Shown: positions 37,561 to 48,704 of the stretch, piece by piece
Layout of the letters: each line of letters starts with the position of its first letter
Position numbering within the stretch: position 1 is the stretch's first letter
Origin: Acinetobacter proteolyticus
Lineage (GTDB): Bacteria > Pseudomonadota > Gammaproteobacteria > Pseudomonadales > Moraxellaceae
Direction: 5' to 3'
Assembly: GCF_000367945.1 (NCBI RefSeq)
Contig: NZ_KB849179.1
Span: 3,515,470 to 3,579,469, forward strand
Length of the DNA: 64,000 nucleotides
Notes under the pieces: generated by a model
The model's database searches: none
Told to the model about the DNA's origin: nothing
Seen by the model: the letters and a program-made list of their open reading frames with translations, nothing else
Translations under genes and position numbers: made by a program

Positions 37561-38199
37561 ATGGCTATTGGTTTAGTCGGTCGCAAATGTGGTATGACTC
37601 GCGTCTTTACGGATGCTGGTGTATCTGTACCTGTTACAGTTATCGAAGTCGATCCAAACCGCATTACGCAAATCAAAACACTTGAAACTGATGGTTATCA
37701 AGCAATTCAAGTAACTACTGGTGAACGTCGCGAATCGCGCGTAACTAACGCTCAGAAAGGTCACTTCGCGAAAGCGGGTGTTGCTGCTGGTCGTTTAGTT
37801 AAAGAGTTCCGTGTTACTGAAGCTGAGCTTGAAGGCCGTGAAGTTGGTGCTTCTATCGGTGTTGATTTGTTCACAGTTGGTCAAATTGTTGACGTAACTG
37901 GTCAATCAAAAGGTAAAGGCTTCCAAGGTGGTGTTAAGCGTTGGAATTTCCGTACGCAAGATGCTACTCATGGTAACTCTGTATCTCACCGTGTATTAGG
38001 TTCTACAGGTCAAAACCAGACACCTGGTCGCGTGTTCAAAGGCAAGAAAATGGCTGGTCACTTAGGTGACGAACGCGTAACAGTTCAAGGTCTTGAAATC
38101 GTATCTATTGACGCTGAACGTTCTGTTTTAGTTGTTAAGGGTGCTATTCCTGGTTCAACTGGCGGTGACGTTATCGTACGTCCTACCATCAAGGCCTGA
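37561..38199 (+). CDS. rplC: 50S ribosomal protein L3
   Basis: A 212-residue L3, an early-assembling protein near the peptidyl-transferase centre. The conserved loop with [20 protein letters not shown] contains the Gln that is methylated in E. coli. I use the ATG at 37561 (MAIGLVGRK); another ATG two codons upstream is possible. Confidence 0.98.
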   Translation: MAIGLVGRKCGMTRVFTDAGVSVPVTVIEVDPNRITQIKTLETDGYQAIQVTTGERRESRVTNAQKGHFAKAGVAAGRLVKEFRVTEAELEGREVGASIGVDLFTVGQIVDVTGQSKGKGFQGGVKRWNFRTQDATHGNSVSHRVLGSTGQNQTPGRVFKGKKMAGHLGDERVTVQGLEIVSIDAERSVLVVKGAIPGSTGGDVIVRPTIKA

Positions 38200-38210
38200 G
38201 GGGAAATACT

Positions 38211-38813
38211 GTGAATTTAAAAACTGTTTCCGGCTCTGCTGTTGAATTGTCTGAAGTTGCTTTCGGACGTGAATTTAACGAAGCTCTTGTACACCAAGTT
38301 GTTACAGCTTACTTAGCTGGTGGTCGTCAAGGTACTCGTGCTCACAAATCACGTGCAGATGTTTCTGGCGGTGGTAAAAAGCCATTCCGTCAAAAAGGTA
38401 CTGGTCGCGCTCGTGCGGGTTCTATTCGTAGCCCAATCTGGGTTGGTGGTGGTAAAACTTTTGCTGCTCGCCCACAAGATTGGTCTCAAAAAGTAAACCG
38501 TAAGATGTATCGCGGTGCAATGCAATGTATCTTAGCTGAACTTGTTCGCCAAGATCGTCTTGTATTAGTTGAAGAGTTTGCTGTTGCAGCTCCAAAAACT
38601 AAAGAATTGCTTGCAAAACTTACAGACTTGAATGCAACTCGCGCATTGATCATTACAGATGCTGTAGATGAGAACTTGTATCTTGCAGCTCGCAACCTTC
38701 CACACGTTGATGTGGTTGATGCTACTGCTATTGATCCTGTTAGCTTGATCGCATTTGATAAAGTTGTAATGTCTGTAGCTGCTGCTAAGAAAATTGAGGT
38801 AGAACTCGGATGA
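38211..38813 (+). CDS. rplD: 50S ribosomal protein L4
   Basis: A 200-residue L4 starting at GTG after GAGGGG. The long loop with [15 protein letters not shown] lines the exit tunnel. In E. coli, L4 is also the repressor of the S10 operon. Its last four bases overlap the rplW start. Confidence 0.98.
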   Translation: MNLKTVSGSAVELSEVAFGREFNEALVHQVVTAYLAGGRQGTRAHKSRADVSGGGKKPFRQKGTGRARAGSIRSPIWVGGGKTFAARPQDWSQKVNRKMYRGAMQCILAELVRQDRLVLVEEFAVAAPKTKELLAKLTDLNATRALIITDAVDENLYLAARNLPHVDVVDATAIDPVSLIAFDKVVMSVAAAKKIEVELG

Positions 38814-39130
38814 ACAACGAACGTATCTATCAAGTCCTATTAGGACCAGTATTCTCAGAAAAAGCACAAGTTTTAGGTGATACTGCTGGTGTTCAAGTGT
38901 TCAAAGTTGCATTAAATGCAAACAAACTTGAAATCAAAAAAGCAGTTGAGCAGCTCTTTGGTGTTGAAGTTGTAAAAATCAATACAACGATCACTAAAGG
39001 TAAAACAAAACGCTTTGGTAAAACATTAGGACGTCGTTCTGATGTGAAAAAAGCATACGTCACCCTGAAAGCTGGCCAAGATGTAGAAATGGCTGACTTG
39101 GGCGATACCGCTGAAAACGCAGCGGAATAA
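38810..39130 (+). CDS. rplW: 50S ribosomal protein L23
   Basis: A 106-residue L23, which sits at the tunnel exit and docks trigger factor and SRP. The conserved [11 protein letters not shown] and the [20 protein letters not shown] region are present. It overlaps rplD by 4 bases. Confidence 0.98.
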   Translation: MNNERIYQVLLGPVFSEKAQVLGDTAGVQVFKVALNANKLEIKKAVEQLFGVEVVKINTTITKGKTKRFGKTLGRRSDVKKAYVTLKAGQDVEMADLGDTAENAAE

Positions 39131-39141
39131 GGACGAGAATT

Positions 39142-39966
39142 ATGCCAATTCAAAAATGTAAGCCAACGTCTCCAGGACGTCGCTTTGTAGAGAAAGTGGT
39201 TCATGACCATCTTCACAAAGGCGCGCCTTATGCACCGTTGGTAGAAGCTAAAAAACGTACTGGTGGTCGTAATAACAATGGTCACATCACTACACGTCAC
39301 GTGGGTGGTGGTCATAAGCAAAACTACCGTATTGTTGACTTTAAACGTAACAAAGATGGTATTCCGGCGACTGTAGAGCGCATTGAATACGATCCTAACC
39401 GTACAGCTCATATTGCTTTATTGAAATATGCTGACGGTGAACGTCGTTACATCATTGCACCTAAAGGCTTACGTGCTGGTGATAAAGTTCAATCTGGTAA
39501 CGATGCTCCAATTCGTCCAGGTAACTGCTTGCCACTTCGCAACATGCCAATCGGTTCTACCCTGCATAACCTTGAACTTAAAATCGGTAAAGGTGCTCAA
39601 TTAGCACGTTCTGCTGGTACTTCAGTTCAGTTGTTGGGTCGTGATGGTTCTTACGCTATCGTTCGTTTACGTTCTGGTGAAATGCGTAAAGTCCATGTTG
39701 AATGTCGCGCTGTAATTGGTGAAGTTTCTAACCAAGAAAGCAACCTTCGTTCATTGGGTAAAGCTGGTGCTGCGCGCTGGCGTGGTGTTCGTCCTACCGT
39801 TCGTGGTATGGCGATGAACCCAGTAGATCACCCGCATGGTGGTGGTGAAGGGCGTAGCAAAGGTATTCAACCTGTAAGCCCATGGGGTCAAAAAGCTAAA
39901 GGGTACAAGACACGTACCAATAAGCGTACGACTAAGATGATTATTCGCGACCGTCGCGTCAAGTAA
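39142..39966 (+). CDS. rplB: 50S ribosomal protein L2
   Basis: A 274-residue L2, needed for subunit association and peptidyl-transferase assembly. The C-terminal [15 protein letters not shown] with the functionally important His is present, as is the [16 protein letters not shown]-terminal signature. Confidence 0.98.
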   Translation: MPIQKCKPTSPGRRFVEKVVHDHLHKGAPYAPLVEAKKRTGGRNNNGHITTRHVGGGHKQNYRIVDFKRNKDGIPATVERIEYDPNRTAHIALLKYADGERRYIIAPKGLRAGDKVQSGNDAPIRPGNCLPLRNMPIGSTLHNLELKIGKGAQLARSAGTSVQLLGRDGSYAIVRLRSGEMRKVHVECRAVIGEVSNQESNLRSLGKAGAARWRGVRPTVRGMAMNPVDHPHGGGEGRSKGIQPVSPWGQKAKGYKTRTNKRTTKMIIRDRRVK

Positions 39967-39979
39967 GGGAATCTGAATA

Positions 39980-40255
39980 ATGCCTCGTTCATTAAAAAAA
40001 GGTCCATTCGTCGACGCGCATTTGTTCGCTAAGGTTGAAGCTGCGATTGCTGCTAACAACCGTAAGCCGATCAAAACATGGTCACGTCGTTCAATGATCC
40101 TTCCAGACTTTGTTGGTTTAACAATTTCTGTTCACAATGGCCGTAACCACGTTCCAGTAATTGTTACTGAACACATGGTTGGTCATAAATTGGGTGAATT
40201 CGCGCCAACTCGTACCTATCGTGGTCACGGTGTTGATAAGAAGTCTAAACGTTAA
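39980..40255 (+). CDS. rpsS: 30S ribosomal protein S19
   Basis: A 91-residue S19 in the head of the small subunit, paired with S13. It begins [15 protein letters not shown] and contains the conserved [16 protein letters not shown]. Confidence 0.98.
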   Translation: MPRSLKKGPFVDAHLFAKVEAAIAANNRKPIKTWSRRSMILPDFVGLTISVHNGRNHVPVIVTEHMVGHKLGEFAPTRTYRGHGVDKKSKR

Positions 40256-40263
40256 TAGGTGCT

Positions 40264-40596
40264 ATGATGGAAGTAACTGCTAAATTACGCGGTGCCGCTA
40301 TCTCGGCACAAAAAGCACGTTTAGTTGCTGATTTGATCCGTGGTAAGTCGGTTGCACGTGCGATAGACATTTTGAACTTCAGCAACAAGAAAGCAGCTGT
40401 GCTTGTTAAAAAAGCACTTGAATCTGCAATCGCGAATGCTGAACACAACAACAGCTTAGATGTTGATGACCTTAAAGTAACTACGATTTACGTTGATGAA
40501 GGCATGAGCCTTAAACGTATCATGCCACGTGCTAAAGGCCGTGCAGATCGTATTACTAAGCGTACTTGTCACATCACCGTTAAGGTAGGGGTTTGA
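40264..40596 (+). CDS. rplV: 50S ribosomal protein L22
   Basis: A 110-residue L22 whose extended hairpin ([16 protein letters not shown]) lines the exit tunnel, the region where macrolide-resistance changes occur. Two consecutive ATG codons open the gene after AGGTG; the first is used. Confidence 0.97.
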   Translation: MMEVTAKLRGAAISAQKARLVADLIRGKSVARAIDILNFSNKKAAVLVKKALESAIANAEHNNSLDVDDLKVTTIYVDEGMSLKRIMPRAKGRADRITKRTCHITVKVGV

Positions 40597-40597
40597 T

Positions 40598-41350
40598 ATG
40601 GGTCAGAAGGTTCATCCAATCGGTATCCGCCTAGGTGTTGTGAAACGCCATAACGCTAACTGGTATGCGAATCCGAAACAATACGCTGAATACTTGCTTA
40701 AAGATCTTCAAGTTCGTGAGTTTTTAATCAAAAAACTTAAAAACGCGATGATCAGCAATATTCTTATCGAACGTCCTACTGGCGCTGCTAAGGTAACAAT
40801 TAGCACTGCTCGTCCTGGTATCGTTATCGGTAAAAAAGGCGAAGATATTGAGAAATTACAGCGCGAACTCACCAACATTATGGGTGTTCCAGCTCAAGTT
40901 AGCATCAATGAAATTGATCGCCCTGACTTGGACGCACGTTTAGTTGCTGAAGCGATTGCTTCTCAATTAGAAAAGCGTGTTATGTTCCGTCGTGCTATGA
41001 AGCGTGCGGTTCAAAACACAATGCGTGCTGGCGCTAAAGGTATCAAAGTTGAAGTTTCTGGCCGTTTAGGTGGTGCAGAGATCGCTCGTACTGAGTGGTA
41101 TCGTGAAGGTCGTGTACCTTTGCATACGCTTCGTGCTGACATCGACTATGCTACTATGCGTGCAGAAACAACATACGGTACGATCGGTGTTAAAGTTTGG
41201 ATTTTCCGTGGTGAGATCTTAGGTGGCATGAAACAAGTCATGAACCCTGCTCCTGCTGAAGAGCGTCCAGCTAAACGCGGTCGTGGTCGTGGTGAAGGTC
41301 AAGAGCGTCGTGGTCGTCGCGGTGACCGTGCTGCTGACAAGGGAGAATAA
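40598..41350 (+). CDS. rpsC: 30S ribosomal protein S3
   Basis: A 250-residue S3 with the KH domain ([15 protein letters not shown]) and the [25 protein letters not shown] region, at the mRNA entry site. The C-terminal tail from about residue 215 is rich in Arg, Gly and Glu and is longer than in E. coli. Confidence 0.98.
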   Translation: MGQKVHPIGIRLGVVKRHNANWYANPKQYAEYLLKDLQVREFLIKKLKNAMISNILIERPTGAAKVTISTARPGIVIGKKGEDIEKLQRELTNIMGVPAQVSINEIDRPDLDARLVAEAIASQLEKRVMFRRAMKRAVQNTMRAGAKGIKVEVSGRLGGAEIARTEWYREGRVPLHTLRADIDYATMRAETTYGTIGVKVWIFRGEILGGMKQVMNPAPAEERPAKRGRGRGEGQERRGRRGDRAADKGE

Positions 41351-41353
41351 TCC

Positions 41354-41767
41354 ATGTTGCAACCTAAACGTACCAAATTCCGTAAAGTGCACAAAGGCCG
41401 TAACACTGGTCTAGCGCATCGTGGTAGTACAGTATCATTTGGTTCGATTGCAATTAAAGCAACTGAACGTGGTCGTATGACTGCGCGTCAGATTGAAGCT
41501 GCACGTCGTACCATTAGCCGTCGTATCAAACGTGGTGGTAAAATCTTCATCCGCGTATTCCCAGACAAACCAATTACCGAAAAGCCATTAGAAGTTCGTA
41601 TGGGTAAAGGTAAGGGTAGCGTGGAATACTGGGTTTGTCAGATCCAGCCAGGTAAGATCCTGTACGAAATTGAAGGTGTTAGCGATGAGTTAGCGCGTGA
41701 AGCTTTTGCTTTAGCTGCTGCTAAACTCCCGTTTAAAACCACTATCGTGACTCGGACGGTGATGTAA
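41354..41767 (+). CDS. rplP: 50S ribosomal protein L16
   Basis: A 137-residue L16, which helps place A-site tRNA. It contains the conserved [17 protein letters not shown] start and [19 protein letters not shown]. Its last base is shared with the rpmC start codon. Confidence 0.98.
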   Translation: MLQPKRTKFRKVHKGRNTGLAHRGSTVSFGSIAIKATERGRMTARQIEAARRTISRRIKRGGKIFIRVFPDKPITEKPLEVRMGKGKGSVEYWVCQIQPGKILYEIEGVSDELAREAFALAAAKLPFKTTIVTRTVM

Positions 41768-41964
41768 TGAAAACTAAAGATCTACGTGAAAAGTCGGTAG
41801 AAGAGTTGAAAGCTTTGCTTGATGAGCAACAGCTTAACCAATTCCGTCTTCGTATGGCGAAAGCAACTGGTCAATTAGGCAAATCGCATGAAGTGCAAAT
41901 TGCTCGTAAGACAATTGCTCGTATTAAGACACTCCTTACCGAAAAACAGGGGAACGGACAATGA
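41767..41964 (+). CDS. rpmC: 50S ribosomal protein L29
   Basis: A 65-residue helical-hairpin protein at the tunnel exit. The [20 protein letters not shown] segment is typical. It overlaps rplP by one base and rpsQ by four. Confidence 0.98.
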   Translation: MKTKDLREKSVEELKALLDEQQLNQFRLRMAKATGQLGKSHEVQIARKTIARIKTLLTEKQGNGQ

Positions 41965-42218
41965 GTGAAAAAACAGTCCGCACGTTAACCGGCAAAGTCG
42001 TAAGCGACAAAATGGACAAGTCTATTGTTGTGCTTATTGAACGCCGCGTTCAACACCCGTTGTATGGCAAATCAATCCGCCGTTCAACTAAATTACACGC
42101 TCATGATGAGAACAATGTTGCTAAATTAGGCGACTTGGTAACCATCAAAGAAAGCCGCCCAATTTCTAAAACTAAAGCTTGGACTTTAGTGGAAGTAGTT
42201 GAAGCTGCTGCTGAGTAA
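41961..42218 (+). CDS. rpsQ: 30S ribosomal protein S17
   Basis: An 85-residue OB-fold primary rRNA-binding protein. [18 protein letters not shown] and the [20 protein letters not shown] block are typical. It is the last gene before the intergenic hairpin that marks the S10/spc boundary. Confidence 0.98.
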   Translation: MSEKTVRTLTGKVVSDKMDKSIVVLIERRVQHPLYGKSIRRSTKLHAHDENNVAKLGDLVTIKESRPISKTKAWTLVEVVEAAAE

Positions 42219-42233
42219 TTAGACGTTCTTGTT

Positions 42234-42291
42234 GCATCATCGGACAATTTCGAGTACTCTTTGAGCCTTTCGAAATTGTGACCGGTGATGC
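42234..42291 (+). promoter_or_regulatory. 20-bp hairpin between rpsQ and rplN
   Basis: GCATCATCGG (42234-42243) pairs with CCGGTGATGC (42282-42291) with one G-U pair, and ACAATTTCGA (42244-42253) pairs perfectly with TCGAAATTGT (42270-42279). The two stems stack, with a 2-base bulge and a 16-base loop. It sits at the boundary between S10-type and spc-type genes; only TTTT follows, so it is not a classic terminator. Confidence 0.8.
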
Positions 42292-42310
42292 TCGGTTTTG
42301 GAGTAGGGCA

Positions 42311-42679
42311 ATGATTCAAACCGAAAGTATGCTCGACGTAGCAGACAATAGTGGTGCACGCCGCGTACAATGTATTAAAGTACTTGGTGGTTCACACCGT
42401 CGTTATGCTTCAGTTGGCGATATTATTAAAGTTACTGTAAAAGAAGCAATTCCACGCGCACGTGTTAAAAAAGGTGACGTGATGAATGCTGTAGTTGTTC
42501 GTACAAAATTCGGCATCCGTCGTCCAGACGGTTCAGTTATTCGTTTCGACGATAACGCAGCTGTTATTTTGAACAACAACAAAGCTCCGATTGCGACTCG
42601 TATCTTCGGACCAGTGACTCGTGAACTTCGTACTGAACAGTTCATGAAAATCATTTCATTGGCTCCTGAAGTTCTATAA
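42311..42679 (+). CDS. rplN: 50S ribosomal protein L14
   Basis: First gene of the spc block. The ATG at 42311 gives the normal 122-residue L14 beginning [21 protein letters not shown]; the in-frame GTG at 42278 lies inside the hairpin and is not used. L14 contacts the small subunit and binds silencing factor RsfS. Confidence 0.98.
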   Translation: MIQTESMLDVADNSGARRVQCIKVLGGSHRRYASVGDIIKVTVKEAIPRARVKKGDVMNAVVVRTKFGIRRPDGSVIRFDDNAAVILNNNKAPIATRIFGPVTRELRTEQFMKIISLAPEVL

Positions 42680-42688
42680 GAGGCAATC

Positions 42689-43006
42689 ATGGCTAAGATT
42701 AAAAAAGGCGATCAAGTAATTGTGATCGCAGGTAAAGAAAAAGGCAAACAAGGTATCGTTTTGTCTGTTTCTGAAGATCGAGTTAAGGTCGAAGGCCTTA
42801 ACTTAGTGAAGAAGCATCAAAAGCCAAACCGTGTAACTGGCGCTGAAGGCGGCATCGTTACTCAAGAGGCTACGCTTCATATTTCAAACGTGGCAATTTT
42901 TAATGCTACAACCCAAAAGGCTGACCGTATTGGTTACCAAGTGATTGAAGGCGCGAAAACTCGTGTTTATAAATCAAATGGTGAATCAGTGGCGGTAGCG
43001 AAGTAA
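42689..43006 (+). CDS. rplX: 50S ribosomal protein L24
   Basis: A 105-residue KOW-domain protein that initiates large-subunit assembly. [18 protein letters not shown] is the KOW motif. Confidence 0.98.
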   Translation: MAKIKKGDQVIVIAGKEKGKQGIVLSVSEDRVKVEGLNLVKKHQKPNRVTGAEGGIVTQEATLHISNVAIFNATTQKADRIGYQVIEGAKTRVYKSNGESVAVAK

Positions 43007-43021
43007 TAGGTTGAATAGGCA

Positions 43022-43558
43022 ATGGCCAGACTTAAAGCACGTTACAACGACGAACTTAAAGCAAAGTTACAAGAAGAACTTAGCGTTAAGAATGTGATGG
43101 ATATTCCTCGCATCACAAAAATCACTCTTAACATGGGTGTAGGCGCAGCTGCAACTGATAAGAAATTATTAGATGGCGCTGTTGCTGATATGCAACTCAT
43201 TGCTGGTCAAAAACCAGTTGTGACACTTGCTCGTAAATCAATCGCTGGTTTCAAAATCCGTGATGGTTGGCCGATCGGTTGTAAAGTTACTTTACGCGGC
43301 GACCAAATGTACGAATTCTTGGATCGTTTGATCTCGATCGCAATCCCTCGTATCCGTGACTTCCGTGGTTTCTCTGCGAAATCATTTGATGGTCGTGGTA
43401 ACTACTCTATGGGTTTAAAAGAGCAAATCGTTTTCCCTGAAATCGATTTTGACAAGATTGATCGTATCCGTGGTTTAGACATCACTATTACGACAACTGC
43501 TCGTAGCGATGACGAAGGCCGTGCGCTTATGCGTGCATTCGGCTTCCCGTTCAAATAA
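43022..43558 (+). CDS. rplE: 50S ribosomal protein L5
   Basis: A 178-residue 5S rRNA-binding protein in the central protuberance. [10 protein letters not shown] and the [19 protein letters not shown] loop are typical. In E. coli the S8 repressor site overlaps the start of this gene; I did not find a clear mimic here. Confidence 0.98.
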   Translation: MARLKARYNDELKAKLQEELSVKNVMDIPRITKITLNMGVGAAATDKKLLDGAVADMQLIAGQKPVVTLARKSIAGFKIRDGWPIGCKVTLRGDQMYEFLDRLISIAIPRIRDFRGFSAKSFDGRGNYSMGLKEQIVFPEIDFDKIDRIRGLDITITTTARSDDEGRALMRAFGFPFK

Positions 43559-43567
43559 GAGGTCGAT

Positions 43568-43873
43568 ATGGCTAAGAAAGGTATGATTAATCGCGAATTG
43601 AAACGCGAAAAGACAGTTGCTAAATACGCTGCAAAACGTGCTGAATTAAAAGCAACGATTGCAAATGTAAATGCAAGTGACGAAGAACGTTTCGAAGCGA
43701 CATTAAAGTTACAGGCATTGCCACGTAACGCATCTCCAGTACGTCTTCGTAACCGTTGTGGTTTAACTGGTCGTCCTCATGGTTACTTCCGTAAGTTCGG
43801 TTTAAGCCGTAACAAATTACGTGACACAGTAATGCAGGGTGATGTACCAGGCGTTGTTAAGGCAAGCTGGTAA
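43568..43873 (+). CDS. rpsN: 30S ribosomal protein S14
   Basis: A 101-residue S14 of the C-minus (zinc-independent) type: only one cysteine is present ([13 protein letters not shown]), not the four of the zinc form. It assembles late in the head of the small subunit. Confidence 0.98.
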   Translation: MAKKGMINRELKREKTVAKYAAKRAELKATIANVNASDEERFEATLKLQALPRNASPVRLRNRCGLTGRPHGYFRKFGLSRNKLRDTVMQGDVPGVVKASW

Positions 43874-43884
43874 GGAGCGACTAA

Positions 43885-44280
43885 ATGAGTATGCAAGATA
43901 CCGTTGCCGACATGTTAACACGTGTTCGTAACGCACAAATGGCGAAGAAACAAACTGTTTCTATGCCTTCTTCTAAGTTGAAAGTTGCAATTGCAAACGT
44001 ACTTCAACAAGAAGGTTATATTTCAGACGTAGCAGTTGCTCAAGAAGAGACAAAAGCTACTCTGACAATTACTTTAAAATATTTCGAAGGCAAGCCTGTT
44101 ATCGAAACCGTTAAACGCGTAAGCCGTCCAGGTCTACGTCAATATCGCGGTAAAGATAAAATTCCTAGCGTTAAGCAAGGTTTAGGTATTGCAATTGTTT
44201 CTACAAGCAAAGGCATCATGACTGATCGCGCTGCACGTGCTGCGGGCGTCGGTGGTGAAGTTATTGCTTTTGTTTCTTAA
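43885..44280 (+). CDS. rpsH: 30S ribosomal protein S8
   Basis: A 131-residue primary 16S-binding protein. [15 protein letters not shown] and the C-terminal [20 protein letters not shown] are diagnostic. In E. coli S8 represses the spc operon. Confidence 0.98.
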   Translation: MSMQDTVADMLTRVRNAQMAKKQTVSMPSSKLKVAIANVLQQEGYISDVAVAQEETKATLTITLKYFEGKPVIETVKRVSRPGLRQYRGKDKIPSVKQGLGIAIVSTSKGIMTDRAARAAGVGGEVIAFVS

Positions 44281-44293
44281 TAGGTGATTCCTC

Positions 44294-44827
44294 ATGTCTC
44301 GTGTGGCTAAAGCCCCAGTAACTGTACCTAATGGTGTAACAGTTACTCAGAACGGCCGGCAGGTCGAAGTGAAAGGCAGCAAAGGTACATTGTCTTTCAA
44401 CCTGCATGCGCTGGTCGAGCTAAAACAGGAAGAAGGTAAACTTCAACTTGCTCCAGCTAAAGAGTCGAAAGACGCTTGGATGCAAGCTGGTACTGCTCGC
44501 GCTGTATTGAACAACCTTGTAAAAGGTGTTAGCGAAGGCTTCGAACGTAAGTTACAGCTTGTTGGTGTTGGTTATAAAGCTGCGGTTAAGGGTACTTCTG
44601 TAAACCTTAACCTTGGTTACTCACACCCAATTGACTACGCTTTACCTGAAGGTGTAACAGCGGAAACTCCAACTGCGACTGAAATCATTTTGAAATCAGC
44701 AAACAAGCAGTTGTTAGGTCAAGTGGCAGCGGAAATCCGTGCATACCGTGCTCCTGAACCATATAAAGGTAAAGGTGTTCGTTATTCGGATGAAGTTATT
44801 CTTCGTAAAGAAGCTAAGAAGAAATAA
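44294..44827 (+). CDS. rplF: 50S ribosomal protein L6
   Basis: A 177-residue protein with two similar domains near the factor-binding site. [20 protein letters not shown] and the C-terminal [20 protein letters not shown] are typical. Confidence 0.98.
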   Translation: MSRVAKAPVTVPNGVTVTQNGRQVEVKGSKGTLSFNLHALVELKQEEGKLQLAPAKESKDAWMQAGTARAVLNNLVKGVSEGFERKLQLVGVGYKAAVKGTSVNLNLGYSHPIDYALPEGVTAETPTATEIILKSANKQLLGQVAAEIRAYRAPEPYKGKGVRYSDEVILRKEAKKK

Positions 44828-44841
44828 GGCGCGAGGTTCTT

Positions 44842-45192
44842 ATGAACGAAAAGAAACAAACCCGTTTGCGTCGTGCGAAAAGCACACGCTTGCACATTCG
44901 TGCATTGGGTGCGACTCGTTTGTGTGTAAACCGCACTCCGCGTCACATCTATGCGCAAGTTATTTCAGCAGATGGTGGCAAAGTTTTAGCGCAAGCTTCA
45001 ACTTTAGATGCATCTTTGCGTAGTGGTACTACTGGTAACGTGGAAGCGGCTACGAAAGTTGGTGCTTTGATCGCAGAACGTGCTAAAGCAGCTGGTGTTA
45101 CCAAAGTTGCATTTGACCGTTCTGGTTTTAAATATCATGGTCGTATCAAAGCCTTGGCTGATGCTGCTCGTGAAGGCGGCTTGGAGTTCTAA
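44842..45192 (+). CDS. rplR: 50S ribosomal protein L18
   Basis: A 116-residue 5S rRNA-binding protein. It begins [20 protein letters not shown] and ends with the [20 protein letters not shown] block. Confidence 0.98.
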   Translation: MNEKKQTRLRRAKSTRLHIRALGATRLCVNRTPRHIYAQVISADGGKVLAQASTLDASLRSGTTGNVEAATKVGALIAERAKAAGVTKVAFDRSGFKYHGRIKALADAAREGGLEF

Positions 45193-45194
45193 TC

Positions 45195-45692
45195 ATGGCG
45201 AAAGTTGAACAAAACGAAGGTCTCGTTGAAAAGCTGGTTGCCGTTGATCGTGTAGCCAAGGTTGTTAAAGGTGGTCGTATCTTCTCTTTCACAGCATTAA
45301 CTGTTGTGGGCGATGGTAATGGTCGTGTAGGTTTTGGTCGTGGTAAAGCACGTGAAGTTCCAGCTGCTATTTCTAAAGCACTTGAAGCTGCTCGTCGTAA
45401 CATGATCACTGTAGACCTTGCGGGTACTACTTTACAACACCCTGTGAATGCTCGTCATGGCGCAAGCCGTGTATACATGCAACCTGCTTCAGAAGGTACT
45501 GGCGTAATTGCTGGTGGCGCTATGCGTGCTGTTCTTGAGGCTGCAGGTGTACATAACGTACTTGCTAAATGTTATGGTTCTACAAATGCTGCTAACGTAG
45601 TAAACGCAACTTTCAAAGGTTTGCGTGATATGACTTCTCCTGAGAAAGTCGCTGCGAAACGTGGTCTTTCAGTAGAACAAATTCAAGGGTAA
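45195..45692 (+). CDS. rpsE: 30S ribosomal protein S5
   Basis: A 165-residue S5 that affects decoding fidelity; it has the dsRBD-like N domain ([20 protein letters not shown]) and the [19 protein letters not shown] block. It starts two bases after the rplR stop codon. Confidence 0.98.
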   Translation: MAKVEQNEGLVEKLVAVDRVAKVVKGGRIFSFTALTVVGDGNGRVGFGRGKAREVPAAISKALEAARRNMITVDLAGTTLQHPVNARHGASRVYMQPASEGTGVIAGGAMRAVLEAAGVHNVLAKCYGSTNAANVVNATFKGLRDMTSPEKVAAKRGLSVEQIQG

Positions 45693-45698
45693 TCAATC

Positions 45699-45875
45699 AT
45701 GAAAACGATTAAAGTTACCCAGACTAAGTCTTCATCGCATCGTTTGAAAAATCACAAACTTTGCCTTCAAGGTTTAGGTCTGCGTCGTATTGGTCATACT
45801 GTAGAAGTGCAAGATACGCCTTCTAACCGTGGTATGGTCAACAAAGTTTACTATATGGTTAGTGTAGAGGAATAA
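45699..45875 (+). CDS. rpmD: 50S ribosomal protein L30
   Basis: A 58-residue protein beginning [16 protein letters not shown], with [21 protein letters not shown] in the middle as in the family. It lies 6 bases after rpsE and 3 bases before rplO, in the expected spc order. Confidence 0.97.
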   Translation: MKTIKVTQTKSSSHRLKNHKLCLQGLGLRRIGHTVEVQDTPSNRGMVNKVYYMVSVEE

Positions 45876-45878
45876 GCC

Positions 45879-46319
45879 ATGACTCTGCGTTTAAATGAAC
45901 TTGCACCTGCAGAAGGTGCTAAGCGTGAACACCGTCGTCTAGGCCGTGGTATCGGTTCTGGCGTTGGTAAGACTGGTGGTCGTGGTATCAAAGGTCAAAA
46001 CTCACGTAAAAGTGGTGGTACTCGTCCGGGCTTTGAAGGCGGTCAAACTGCGTTATATCGTCGTTTACCTAAATTCGGTTTCACTAGCCAAATCGCTTTG
46101 AAAACTGCTGAAGTACGTTTGTCTGAGCTCAATAAAGTTGAAGGTGATGTTGTTAGCCTTGAAACTTTAAAAGCTGCGAATGTTGTTCGTCGTGACCAAA
46201 TTCGTGCTCGCATCGTTCTTTCTGGTGAAATCACTCGCGCATTCACTGTTAAAGGTGTTGTGTTGACTAAAGGCGCTAAAGCTGCTGTTGAAGCTGCTGG
46301 CGGTAAAGTCGAGGAGTAA
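45879..46319 (+). CDS. rplO: 50S ribosomal protein L15
   Basis: A 146-residue late-assembly protein. The Gly/Arg-rich N-terminal extension ([18 protein letters not shown]) and RLPKFGFTS are typical. Confidence 0.98.
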   Translation: MTLRLNELAPAEGAKREHRRLGRGIGSGVGKTGGRGIKGQNSRKSGGTRPGFEGGQTALYRRLPKFGFTSQIALKTAEVRLSELNKVEGDVVSLETLKAANVVRRDQIRARIVLSGEITRAFTVKGVVLTKGAKAAVEAAGGKVEE

Positions 46320-46325
46320 TCTCGA

Positions 46326-47684
46326 GTGTCTATGACTCCTAGTTCTTCAGGTCATGTCAACATGATGAAAGGCCAACCATTTCATGTGAAATACCGTGAA
46401 ATTATTCGTCGATTAATGTTCTTGATTGGCGCGTTATTGGTCTTTCGACTAGGAGCGCATATTCCGTTGCCGGGGATTGATAACGTAGCGCTAGCACAGT
46501 TTTTTAAAGCTAATGAAGGTACCTTCTTAGGTTTATTTAACATGTTCTCTGGTGGTGCGTTAGAACGCATGTCGATTCTGGCATTGGGAATTATGCCGTA
46601 CATTTCTGCATCGATTATCGTGCAGTTGATGTCGACTGTAATTCCTTCGCTAGAAGCTTTGAAAAAAGAAGGCGAGCAAGGCAAACGTAAGATCAATCAA
46701 TATACACGTTATGGCACCTTATTTCTTGCACTCGTGCAAGGTATCGGGATGTGTGCTGGTTTGATTAGTCAAGGTATTACCTTAACGTCAGGCTTGGCAT
46801 TCTACGTTCCAGCACTGACTTCGTTAGTTGCAGGAACGATGTTCTTGATGTGGTTGGGCGAGCAAATTACCGAACGTGGTGTTGGTAATGGTATCTCGAT
46901 GATCATTTTCGCAGGAATCGTGGCAGGTTTGCCAAATCTTGTGATTCAGTCGTTTACGTCTGTACAGAATGGTCAGGGTAGTTTAATTGGTTTAGCTGTA
47001 TTCGGTTTACTCTCATTAGCCGTTTTAGCTGCGATCGTGTTTATTGAAAAAGCACAACGTCGTATTCCAGTGAACTACGCACAAAAACAACAAGGTCGTC
47101 GTGTATTTACTGCACAGCAAACACATTTGCCGTTAAAAATTAACATGGCAGGTGTGATTCCAGCAATTTTTGCAAGCTCATTGTTATTATTTCCAGCGAG
47201 CTTGGGACAATGGTTAGGAAGTGCTGATCCAAATGCAGGGATTGTGAAGCGTAGCCTACAAGATCTGGCATTGGTGTTATCGCCTGGACAGCCGTTGTAT
47301 CTAATGCTCTTTGGCGCGTTAATTATCTTCTTCTGTTATTTCTATACGGCGCTTGTATTTAGCCCGAAAGAAGTATCAGAGAATTTAAAGCGTAGCGGGG
47401 CATATGTGCCTGGTATCCGTCCAGGTGAGCAAACGGCTCGTTATTTAGATCATATCCTTAACCGTTTGACCTTCATCGGTGCAATCTACATTACCGTGGT
47501 ATGTTTAATGCCAATGGTGCTACAAAGTTCGTTTGGTATTCCATTCCATTTGGGTGGAACATCTTTACTGATTGTAGTGGTAGTCGTAATGGACTTTATG
47601 GCGCAACTCCAAGCGCACCTTACTTCGCATCAATATGATAATCAAACGTTAATGAGAAAAACGACTGCTCATCCTAAGGGATAA
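46326..47684 (+). CDS. secY: preprotein translocase subunit SecY
   Basis: The 452-residue channel subunit of the Sec translocon with ten membrane segments. Visible signatures are [16 protein letters not shown], the [14 protein letters not shown] periplasmic stretch and the cytoplasmic [20 protein letters not shown] loop that contacts ribosome and SecA. It is followed by rpmJ as in most gamma-proteobacteria. Confidence 0.98.
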   Translation: MSMTPSSSGHVNMMKGQPFHVKYREIIRRLMFLIGALLVFRLGAHIPLPGIDNVALAQFFKANEGTFLGLFNMFSGGALERMSILALGIMPYISASIIVQLMSTVIPSLEALKKEGEQGKRKINQYTRYGTLFLALVQGIGMCAGLISQGITLTSGLAFYVPALTSLVAGTMFLMWLGEQITERGVGNGISMIIFAGIVAGLPNLVIQSFTSVQNGQGSLIGLAVFGLLSLAVLAAIVFIEKAQRRIPVNYAQKQQGRRVFTAQQTHLPLKINMAGVIPAIFASSLLLFPASLGQWLGSADPNAGIVKRSLQDLALVLSPGQPLYLMLFGALIIFFCYFYTALVFSPKEVSENLKRSGAYVPGIRPGEQTARYLDHILNRLTFIGAIYITVVCLMPMVLQSSFGIPFHLGGTSLLIVVVVVMDFMAQLQAHLTSHQYDNQTLMRKTTAHPKG

Positions 47685-47705
47685 GCGCACTTAGAAGGTT
47701 TCATC

Positions 47706-47822
47706 ATGAAAGTACAAGCTTCTGTAAAGAAAATTTGTGGTAGCTGTAAAGTTATCCGTCGTAATGGGGTAATTCGCGTAATTTGTAGCGCAGAACCTCG
47801 TCATAAGCAGCGTCAAGGTTAA
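47706..47822 (+). CDS. rpmJ: 50S ribosomal protein L36
   Basis: A 38-residue zinc-ribbon protein with [19 protein letters not shown] and a later [12 protein letters not shown]; the three cysteines and one histidine form the zinc site, so this is the C-plus form. It closes the spc block. Confidence 0.97.
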
Positions 47823-47837
47823 TTTAATTAAGACCTG

Positions 47838-47894
47838 TTGATTTCAGTAGGCTAATTAGGTTATTATCCGCCCCTCAAGATTTTTGTGGGGCGG
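47838..47894 (+). promoter_or_regulatory. candidate alpha-operon promoter and leader hairpin
   Basis: TTGATT (47838-47843) and TATTAT (47862-47867) form a possible promoter with an 18-base spacer. CCGCCCC (47868-47874) pairs perfectly with GGGGCGG (47888-47894), immediately downstream and about 35 bases before rpsM. In E. coli, S4 controls this operon through a leader pseudoknot; equivalence is inferred. Confidence 0.5.
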
Positions 47895-47929
47895 TTGATT
47901 ATCTTGACTGCCTTTTTGGAGAAAATTGA

Positions 47930-48286
47930 ATGGCTCGTATTGCCGGTGTAAACATTCCGGATAACAAGCATGCTGTTATCTCTCTCACGTATATTTTTGG
48001 TGTAGGTCGCCACACTGCTAAGAACATCTTGGCTGCTGTAGGTATCACTGAAACTACTAAAATCCGTGAATTAGATGATGCTCAGCTTGATGCGATTCGT
48101 GCAGAAGTTGCTAAGGTTCCGACCGAAGGTGATTTACGTCGCGAAATTTCCATGAACATTAAACGTTTAATGGATTTAGGCTGCTACCGCGGTCTTCGTC
48201 ATCGTCGCAGCTTGCCTGTTCGCGGACAACGCACCAAAACTAACGCACGTACCCGTAAAGGTCCGCGCAAACCGATTAAGAAATAA
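47930..48286 (+). CDS. rpsM: 30S ribosomal protein S13
   Basis: A 118-residue head protein that bridges to the large subunit. [20 protein letters not shown] and the C-terminal [20 protein letters not shown] are typical. It follows a GGAG ribosome binding site. Confidence 0.98.
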   Translation: MARIAGVNIPDNKHAVISLTYIFGVGRHTAKNILAAVGITETTKIRELDDAQLDAIRAEVAKVPTEGDLRREISMNIKRLMDLGCYRGLRHRRSLPVRGQRTKTNARTRKGPRKPIKK

Positions 48287-48305
48287 GATTTCTGGAAGCT
48301 AAAAG

Positions 48306-48692
48306 ATGGCTAAAGATACTCGCGCACGCAAGAAGGTCACTCGTACCGTCTCTGAAGGTGTCGCACACATTCACGCTTCTTTTAATAACACCATTGTTAC
48401 GATTACCGATCGTCAAGGTAATGCATTGGCTTGGGCTACCTCAGGTGGACAAGGCTTCCGTGGATCACGTAAATCAACACCGTTTGCTGCTCAGGTAGCT
48501 GCTGAAGTTGCTGGTAAAGCTGCTTTAGACTACGGTTTGAAAAACTTGGACGTCCTTGTAAAAGGTCCTGGTCCTGGTCGTGAATCTGCGGTTCGTGCAT
48601 TAGGTGCAGTGGGTTATAAAATTAACAGCATTACCGATGTGACTCCAATTCCGCACAACGGTTGCCGTCCACCTAAAAAACGTCGCGTGTAA
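48306..48692 (+). CDS. rpsK: 30S ribosomal protein S11
   Basis: A 128-residue platform protein. [18 protein letters not shown] and the C-terminal [18 protein letters not shown] are diagnostic. Confidence 0.98.
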   Translation: MAKDTRARKKVTRTVSEGVAHIHASFNNTIVTITDRQGNALAWATSGGQGFRGSRKSTPFAAQVAAEVAGKAALDYGLKNLDVLVKGPGPGRESAVRALGAVGYKINSITDVTPIPHNGCRPPKKRRV

Positions 48693-48704
48693 GGAGAAAC
48701 ATTC

